DNA from: Beroe forskalii
Taxonomy: Eukaryota; Ctenophora; Nuda; Beroida; Beroidae
Assembly: GCA_011033025.1 (NCBI GenBank)
Contig: WFMF01000315.1
Coordinates: 124,001-188,000 of the forward strand
DNA: 64,000 nucleotides
Reading direction: 5' to 3'
Numbering within the stretch: the first letter of the stretch is position 1; each line of letters starts with the position of its first letter. A program made the translations under genes and the position numbers. Below are positions 1 to 9,200 of this stretch, piece by piece. Under the pieces are notes generated by a model that worked only from the letters and a program-made list of their open reading frames with translations, had not been told where the DNA came from and made no database searches.

Positions 1-55
1 AACGGTTGCTATAACAACCCTTTTACAAGTTTAACGGTTGCTATGACATCATCAG

Positions 56-218
56 TAAGATTCCCCTGCCTGACATGTTGCAACACCTAACGGGAGGCAT
101 CACGGAGACGGTTAACTTGATGGGGTACGATGATGAGGGCCCTGAAGTGGATAACATGGGCTTCTATCTGGAGCAGTGCTTCCTCAAGAGGTCCCTGATC
201 CTGGCTACTGCTGTGCAG
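56..218 (+). CDS. Calpain exon: protease core, TGG segment
   Basis: Reads LPDMLQHLTGGITETVNL, then RSLILATAVQ just before the donor CAG|GTAAAT. This matches the calpain stretch with FTGG..E and the later GSLMGCSI-like strand. The acceptor ATCAG at 51-55 is the likely start but is inferred. The donor region is duplicated 59 bp downstream. Confidence 0.75.
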
Positions 219-3200
219 GTAAATTGGTGGAACTATTGGGTTATATTTGTAAACTGTTTATATTTTCTGCTGTGCAAGTAAATTGGTGGAACTATTGGGG
301 TATGTTTGTAAACTGTTTACATTTTCTTCCAGGAAATTATAAAATGTCTTTGGAGAATTATGTTTGACAGGTTGTCAACGTTTGACTATAATAACGGTTC
401 AAATGTTCCTATCGGACAGCTCTGTGATTTGCACCCCTTATTTCCAGGGCAAAGACAGCCTGATGCTGGGACTAGAGAGTGAGTTCCCGTACATCGTAAC
501 GAGAGTGAAGCGGAGAAACAGATCACACCCCTTTCTGGTGTGCCTGTACAGCCCCTTTGGCTACTGTCATTGGAGTGGCCCTTGGGGGAGAAAGTGAGGA
601 TTGCGTATTTTCCCTGCTTCCTTTTTCTATCTTTTTAATCTCCTTCATCTCTTTAATAGCAAGATAATACCTGCTTTGTACTTTGCTATAAAATACATAG
701 ACCCGCGTCTATCGGGTCTATTCTAATATAGAACCGATGAAAAGTGAAAGGTATCTATAAAATAGGTCTGAAATCTCCCCTCATTACTCATAACCTCGAA
801 ACACATCCCAGGTCCAAGGAATGGGATCACTACTCGTATGAAGATATCTACAACACCGGGCTTATTCACGAGTCCGACTACGACTTCTGGATATCGCTAG
901 CTGATGTTATGGTGTACTTTGAAACCCTGCACATCACGCATCAGGCTTTCGATAAGATCACAGGTATTATGGCGTGGGAAGTTTCCAACCTTATAGTCAA
1001 TGCACGGTCACCCGTCTCACTGAAAATAAATGGAAGGCGCTGACCCTGGCCACCTTGTATAAGGCAAAAGTCCTCCCGCCCCCTTCAGGATTATACTCCC
1101 ATCCCTATGGGAAAAGAATGGACTAATCCCCCCCCCCTTCAAGAATGGACTAATTTGTAATAAAGAACCTCCTTATTCCCCACCCCCATCCCAGCCCTAT
1201 CAAGAATAGACTTATTCCCAACCCTCAAGAATATACCCCTGGTCTCCCTGAGAATCGACTTAGAAGTTCGTATTATCCCCATCCCAGGAAGATTATGATT
1301 TATTCCCCCCCCTGAAGAAGTGACTTATCCCCCCCTGAAGAATCATCCCAGACCCCCCCCTGAAAGAAGAATAGTTCGACTACACCCCTGGATATTCCAG
1401 GGAAAGGAGATTATGACTAAATCCCCCTGAAGGTAGAGTTCTACAGTAAGTTCAGTATTCCCCCCTCAGGAGGATTATGACGATCCCCCCCCCCCTGAAG
1501 GTAGAGTTCTACGTAAGATCAGATTCCCAGGGAAAACTCAGGAGGATATGACTTATTCCCCCCCTGAAGGAAGGGTTTACAGTAAGTTCAGTATTTCCCC
1601 CACCCCTCAGGAGGATTATGACTAACTCCCCCCCCCTGAAGGTAGAGTTCTACAGTAAGTTCAGTATTCCCAGGGAACACTCAGGAGGATTATGACGTTA
1701 TCCCACCCCCCCTGAAGGTAGGGTTCTACAGTAAGTTCAGTATTCCCAGGGAACCCCTCAGGAGGATTATACAGTAGAGTTCTACAGTAAGTTCAGTATT
1801 CCCAGGGAACACCCAGGAGGATTATGATTAATTCCCCCCCCCCCCTGAAGGTAGAGTTCTACAGTAAGTTCAGTATTCCCAGGGAACACTCCCAGGAGGA
1901 TTATGATCCCACCCCCCCCTTGAAAGGAGAGTTCAGTAAGATCAGTATTCCAGGGAACACCCAGGAGGATTGACTTATTCCCCCTGAAGGTGGGGGTTCT
2001 ACAGTAAGTTCAGTATTCCCAGGGGAATACTCAGGAGGATAACTAACCCCAGGAGGAGTTCTACAGTAAGTTCAGTATTCCCCCACTCAGGAGGATTATG
2101 ACTTATTCCCCCCCCCTGAAGGTAGAGTTCTACAGTAAGTTCAGTATTCCCAGGGAACACTCAGGAGGATTATGACTTATTCCCCCCAGCCCCCTTAATA
2201 AAGGTAGAGTTCTACAGTAAGTTCAGTATTCCCAGGGAACACCCAGGAGGATTATGATTATTCCCCCCCCCCCTGAAGGTAGAGTTCTACAGTAGGTTCA
2301 GTATTCCAGGAACACTCAGGAGGATTATGACTTGATCCCCACCCCCCCTGAAGGTAGGAGTTCTACAGTAAGATCAGTATTCTAGGGAACACTCAGGAGG
2401 ATTATGACTTATTCCCCCCCCCTGAAGGTGAGTTCTACAGTAAGTTCAGTATTCCCCAGGAACACTCAGGAGGATTATGATTCCCACCCCCCCCCCTGAA
2501 GGTAGAGTTCTACAGTAAGTTCAGTATTCCCAGGGAACACTCAGGAGGATTATGACTTATTCCCCCCCCCCCCTGAAGGTAGAGTTCTACAGTAAGTTCA
2601 GTATTAGTATTCCCAGGAACACTCAGGAGGATTATGACCCCCCCAGCCCCTTAATAAAGGTAGAGTTCTACAGTAAGTTCAGTATTCCCAGGGAACACCC
2701 AGGAGGATTATGATTAATTCCCCCCTGAAGGTAGAGTTCTACAGTAAGTTCAGTATTCCCAGGGAATACTCAGGAGGATTATGACTTATTCCCCCCCACC
2801 CCTGAAGGTAGAGTTCTACAGTAAGTTCAGTATTCCCAGGGAACACTCAGGAGGATTATGACTTTGATCCCCCACCCCCTGAAGGTAGAGTTCTACAGTA
2901 AGTTCAGTATTCCCAGGGAACACTCAGGAGGATTATGACTTATTCCCCCCTGAAGGTAGAGTTCTACAGTAAGTTCAGTATTCCCAGGGAACACCCAGGA
3001 GGATTATGACTTAATCCCCCCCCCCTGAAGGTAGAGTTCTACAGTAAGTTCAGTATTTCCAGGGAACACCCAGGAGGATTATGACTTATCCCCCCCCCCC
3101 TGAAGGTAGAGTTCTACAGTAAGTTCAGTATTCCCAGGGAACACTCAGGAGGATTATGACGTTGATCCCAGCATCCTGACGTCAGTGAGGTGCGGTCTCT

Positions 3201-6200
3201 TTGGCAGCTGGATACGAGACAAGACTGACGGAGGAGCCCCCAATAATGTGAGATATTTATATTGCTCGTGGAATAACTACCTTATTAGGAGGTTTATTTA
3301 TAAAGGTTGTAATTTGGGGATTTTTCAGAAAAATCCCCATGATTTCACCCACCATGAAATTTCGAAATGACGTCATTATTATATGTTAACAAGAGTGATG
3401 ACTTGAAAAATCCCCATATTTTCAACCTATCAAAATTTGAAACATCGAAATTTCATCCCAAATAAATACACCACCTAAGGTAAATATAATTTTAGATGAT
3501 TGAAATAACCTTATTGGCCCTTATTATCAAGGACAAAATCCTCCATCTAGCAACCACTTGATCTGGCAACCACTAGAAACATTTTGTCCACGGGGCCAGT
3601 TAAAACGGTTCAAAAATGATTTCATTTTTGTCCATGGGGCCGGTTATAAAAAAGACCAGCTTAATAAAGGCCAATAAGTTAGTTTAATTTGCTAAATTTG
3701 TCATTGTATCGGTGTCACACACTCATTCAAGACAAATTGATGTTCGATGCATAGCCAAAAACTAAATTAACTAAATTAATAATTAACTAAATTCTTGTTT
3801 GATGGATAGCAAAATCTCAATAACTTAACTAGAAATTAGTAAGTTGACCATGCTCCCCTCCCAGGCTAAGTTCCTCCGGCTAAACACTCAGTACCTGATC
3901 ACGCAGACCTCTCAGAACGATCCCCTCTGTATGATATCCCTCGTTCAGAGGTTCAGGCCTCGCAACACCCCCCACGAGGGCTTCATGTGCATGGGATTCA
4001 CTGTCTTCAAGGTTAGATTCACTGTCTTCAAGGTTAGATTCACTGTCTTCAAGGTTAGATTCACTGTCTTCAAGGTTAGATTCACTGTCTTCAAGGTTAG
4101 ATTCACTGTCTTCAAGGTTAGATTTACTGTCTTCAAGGTTAGATTTACTGTCTTCAAGGTTAGATTCACTGTCTTCAAAGGTTAGATTCACTGTCTTCAA
4201 GGTTAGATTCACTGTCTTCAAGGTTAGATTCACTGTCTTCAAGGTTAGATTCACTGTCTTCAAGGTTAGATTCACTGTCTTCAAGGTTAGATTCACTGTC
4301 TTCAAGGTTAGATTCACTGTCTTCAAGGTTAGATTCACTGTCTTCAAGGTTAGATTCACTGTCTTCAAGGTTAGATTCACTGTCTTCAAGGTTAGATTCA
4401 CTGTCTTCAAGGTTAGATTCACTGTCTTCAAGGTTAGATTCACTGTCTTCAAGGTTAGATTCACTGTCTTCAAGGTTAGATTCACTGTCTTCAAGGTTAG
4501 ATTCACTGTCTTCAAGGTTAGATTCACTGTCTTCAAGGTTAGATTCACTGTCTTCAAGGTTAGATTTACTGTCTTCAAGGTTAGATTCACTGTCTTCAAG
4601 GTTAGATTCACTGTCTTCAAGGTTAGATTCACTGTCTTCAAGGTTAGATTCACTGTCTTCAAGGTTAGATTCACTGTCTTCAAGGTTAGATTTACTGTCT
4701 TCAAGGTTAGATTCACTGTCTTCAAGGTTAGATTCACTGTCTTCAAGGTTAGATTTACTGTCTTCAAGGTTAGATTCACTGTCTTCAAGGTTAGATTCAC
4801 TGTCTTCAAGGTTAGATTCACTGTCTTCAAGGTTAGATTCACTGTCTTCAAGGTTAGATTCACTGTCTTCAAGGTTAGATTTACTGTCTTCAAGGTTAGA
4901 TTCACTGTCTTCAAGGTTAGATTTACTGTCTTCAAGGTTAGATTTACTGTCTTCAAGGTTAGATTCACTGTCTTCAAGGTTAGATTCACTGTCTTCAAGG
5001 TTAGATTCACTGTCTTCAAGGTTAGATTTACTGTCTTCAAGGTTAGATTCACTGTCTTCAAGGTTAGATTCACTGTCTTCAAGGTTAGATTCACTGTCTT
5101 CAAGGTTAGATTCACTGTCTTCAAGGTTAGATTCACTGTCTTCAAGGTTAGATTCACTGTCTTCAAGGTTAGATTCACTGTCTTTCAAGGTTAGATTCAC
5201 TGTCTTCAAGGTTAGATTTACTGTCTTCAAGGTTAGATTTACTGTCTTCAAGGTTAGATTCACTGTCTTCAAGGTTAGATTCACTGTCTTCAAGGTTAGA
5301 TTCACTGTCTTCAAGGTTAGATTTACTGTCTTCAAGGTTAGATTTACTGTCTTCAAGGTTAGATTCACTGTCTTCAAGGTTAGATTCACTGTCTTCAAGG
5401 TTAGATTCACTGTCTTCAAGGTTAGATTCACTGTCTTCAAGGTTAGATTTACTGTCTTCAAGGTTAGATTCACTGTCTTCAAGGTTAGATTCACTGTCTT
5501 CAAGGTTAGATTCACTGTCTTCAAGGTTAGATTCACTGTCTTCAAGGTTAGATTCACTGTCTTCAAGGTTAGATTCACTGTCTTCAAGGTTAGATTTACT
5601 GTCTTCAAGGTTAGATTCACTGTCTTCAAAGGTTAGATTCACTGTCTTCAAGGTTAGATTCACTGTCTTCAAGGTTAGATTCACTGTCTTCAAGGTTAGA
5701 TTTACTGTCTTCAAGGTTAGATTTACTGTCTTCAAGGTTAGATTCACTGTCTTCAAGGTTAGATTCACTGTCTTCAAGGTTAGATTCACTGTCTTCAAGG
5801 TTAGATTCACTGTCTTCAAGGTTAGATTCACTGTCTTCAAGGTTAGATTCACTGTCTTCAAGGTTAGATTCACTGTCTTCAAGGTTAGATTCACTGTCTT
5901 CAAGGTTAGATTCACTGTCTTCAAGGTTAGATTCACTGTCTTCAAGGTTAGATTCACTGTCTTCAAGGTTAGATTCACTGTCTTCAAGGTTACGCTAGAT
6001 TCACTGTCTTCAAGGTTAGATTCACTGTCTTCAAGGTTAGATTCACTGTCTTCAAGGTTAGATTCACTGTCTTCAAGGTTAGATTCACTGTCTTCAAGGT
6101 TAGATTCACTGTCTTCAAGGTTAGATTCACTGTCTTCAAGGTTAGATTCACTGTCTTCAAGGTTAGATTCACTGTCTTCAAGGTTAGATTCACTGTCTTC

Positions 6201-9200
6201 AAGGTTAGATTCACTGTCTTCAAGGTTAGATTCACTGTCTTCAAGGTTAGATTCACTGTCTTCAAGGTTAGATTTACTGTCTTCAAGGTTAGATTTACTG
6301 TCTTCAAGGTTGGGATTCACTGTCTTCAAGGTTGTAAGGTTAGATTCACTGTCTTCAAGGTTAGATTCACTGTCTTCAAGGTTAGATTCACTGTCTTCAA
6401 GGTTAGATTCACTGTCTTCAAGGTTAGATTTACTGTCTTCAAGGTTAGATTCACTGTCTTCAAGGTTAGATTCACTGTCTTCAAGGTTAGATTCACTGTC
6501 TTCAAGGTTAGATTCACTGTCTTCAAGGTTAGATTCACTGTCTTCAAGGTTAGATTTACTGTCTTCAAGGTTAGATTCACTGTCTTCAAGGTTAGATTCA
6601 CTGTCTTCAAGGTTAGATTCACTGTCTTCAAGGTTAGATTCACTGTCTTCAAGGTTAGATTCACTGTCTTCAAGGTTAGATTTACTGTCTTCAAGGTTAG
6701 ATTCACTGTCTTCAAGGTTAGATTCACTGTCTTCAAGGTTAGATTCACTGTCTTCAAGGTTAGATTCACTGTCTTCAAGGTTAGATTCACTGTCTTCAAG
6801 GTTAGATTCACTGTCTTCAAAGGTTAGATTCACTGTCTTCAAGGTTAGATTTACTGTGTCTTCAAGGTTAGATTCACTGTCTTCAAGGTTAGATTCACTG
6901 TCTTCAAGGTTAGATTCACTGTCTTCAAGGTTAGATTCACTGTCTTCAAGGTTAGATTCACTGTCTTCAAGGTTAGATTCACTGTCTTCAAGGTTAGATT
7001 CACTGTCTTCAAGGTTAGATTCACTGTCTTCAAGGTTAGATTTACTGTCTTCAAGGTTAGATTACTGACTTCAAGGTTAGATTTACTGTCTTCAAGGTTA
7101 GATTACTGTTGTCAAGGTTAGATTCACTGTCTTCAAGGTTAGATAACTGTCTTCAAGGTTAGATTCACTGTTTTCAAGGTTAGATTTACTGTCTTCAAGG
7201 TTAGATTCACTGTCTTCAAGGTTAGATTCACTGTCTTCAAGGTTAGATTCACTGTCTTCAAGGTTAGATTCACTGTCTTCAAGGTTAGATTCACTGTCTT
7301 AGATTTACTGTCTTCAAGGTTAGATTTACTGTCTTCAAGGTTAGATTTACTGTCTTCAAGGTTAGATTCACTGTCTTCAGGGCAAGGTTAGATTCACTGT
7401 CTTCAAGGTTAGATTTACTGTCTTCAAGGTTAGATTCACTGTCTTCAAGGTTAGATTTACTGTCTTCAAGGTTAGATTCACTGTCTTCAAGGTTAGATTC
7501 ACTGTCTTCAAGGTTGATCTGTCTTCAAGGTTAGATTCACTGTCTTCAAGGTTAGATTCAGTACTGTCTTCAAGGTTAGATTTACTACATCTTCAAGGTT
7601 AGATTCACTGTCTTCAAGGTTAGATTCACTGTCTTCAAGGTGAGATTCACTGTCTTCAAGGTTAGATTACTGACTTCAAGGTTAGATTCACTGTCTTCAA
7701 GGTTAGATTTACTGTCTTTAAGGTTAGATTTACTGTCTTCAAGGTTAGATTTACTGTCTTCAAGGTTAGATTTACTGTCTTCAAGGTTAGATTCACTGTC
7801 TTCAAGGTTAGATTCACTGTCTTCAAGGTTAGATTCACTGTCTTCAAGGTTAGATTTACTGTCTTCAAGATTAGATTCACTGTCTTCAAGGTTAGATTCA
7901 CTGTCTTCAAGATTAGATTCACTGTCTTCAAGGTTAGATTCACTGTCTTCAAGGTTAGATTCACTGTCTTCAAGGTTAGATTCACTGTTTTCAAGGTTAG
8001 ATTCACTGTCTTCAAGGTTAGATTCACTGTCTTCAAGGTTAGATTCACTGTCTTCAAGGTTAGATTCACTGTCTTCTAGGTTAGATTACTGTATTCAAGG
8101 TTAGATTTACTGTCTTAGTGTCTTCTAGGTAAGGTTAGTAGGTTTACTGTCTTCTACAATCATGATTCATAGTTTGGATGAATTGATAGATGGATTTCAC
8201 TTTGACATAATTTCAGTCAGCAATTATTTGTAATGCATGATTTGTATAATTGGCAAATTATCATATCCTTGCAGATACGAAATACTTGCTTTCTTTTTTG
8301 ACAGGGTCACACTGATCGAATGACAGACATGATATCTTCCCCGCTAGGTGCCAGAAAACATCCAGTACCGACTCACGGACCTCAAAGACCCGCCCATCAT
8401 CATTGCCACTTACTCCTTCAACGAGAGTGTGACGGTCAAAGTGCACCTCGAACCAGGTGACCAGCTGCAGGGTGCTGTAAGAGTGGGTTTAGGATGCGTT
8501 TAGGGGCGTTTAGAGTGAGTTTTGGGGCATTTTAATACTTCGAGTGTGTTTTGGGTGGGTGTAGGACTCCTGCCATTGATCTAGATCCTGGTTATTGGTA
8601 TCATATAACCCATTCACCTCCCCAGGAAACTATGTGATCATACCTACGACGTACTATCCAGGAGTAACGGGGGAGTTCTTACTGAGGTGTATCAGTGCTC
8701 AGAACCTTCAGATCAGGTGGGTATCAGCTTTTATAGAACCAGGCATTCTATCGGTTGACAAAACAGGGGAGTATTTGGATGGGGATATGTCAGGCACATA
8801 AGCTGCTTCTTATATTATGCACACCCAGGTCTAATGCAGATCTAGTGCAGCACCTAACCTATACTAGATTACACCAAACTGACGTAACACCTGCATCTAT
8901 TAGTACAATGGACTGATCTATCATTACAACACTACAACTCTGTTCTGCAGGTTGTTGAAGTCTATCCCCCCGTCCATGACTAAGAAGCAGGTAGTGGACG
9001 TAGAGTTGGTGAAGGGGGAGAACCTCCCCAACATCAACAACATCTCTCCTGAAGGTATAACGTACATTATGTATTATGTACGTTTTATTACCCACGTACA
9101 ATTGTACAAATGGCGGTCTTGTGTAAATTTTAGAGGCGGTACTCAATTCTTGTGACATCTACATCACCCTCACTGAGTTATTACAGTAGGGTTAGTTGAG

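Noticed and set aside
3880..6842. Long minus-strand open frames reading NLTLKTV and SNLEDSE repeats (up to 555 residues)
   Set aside because: They are translations of the 21-bp minisatellite, which is stop-free in several frames and on both strands. The coding signal belongs to the plus-strand calpain exon at its edge.
6310..8104. Plus-strand frames reading SSRLDSL repeats
   Set aside because: Same minisatellite in another frame; no start context, splice partner or conservation.
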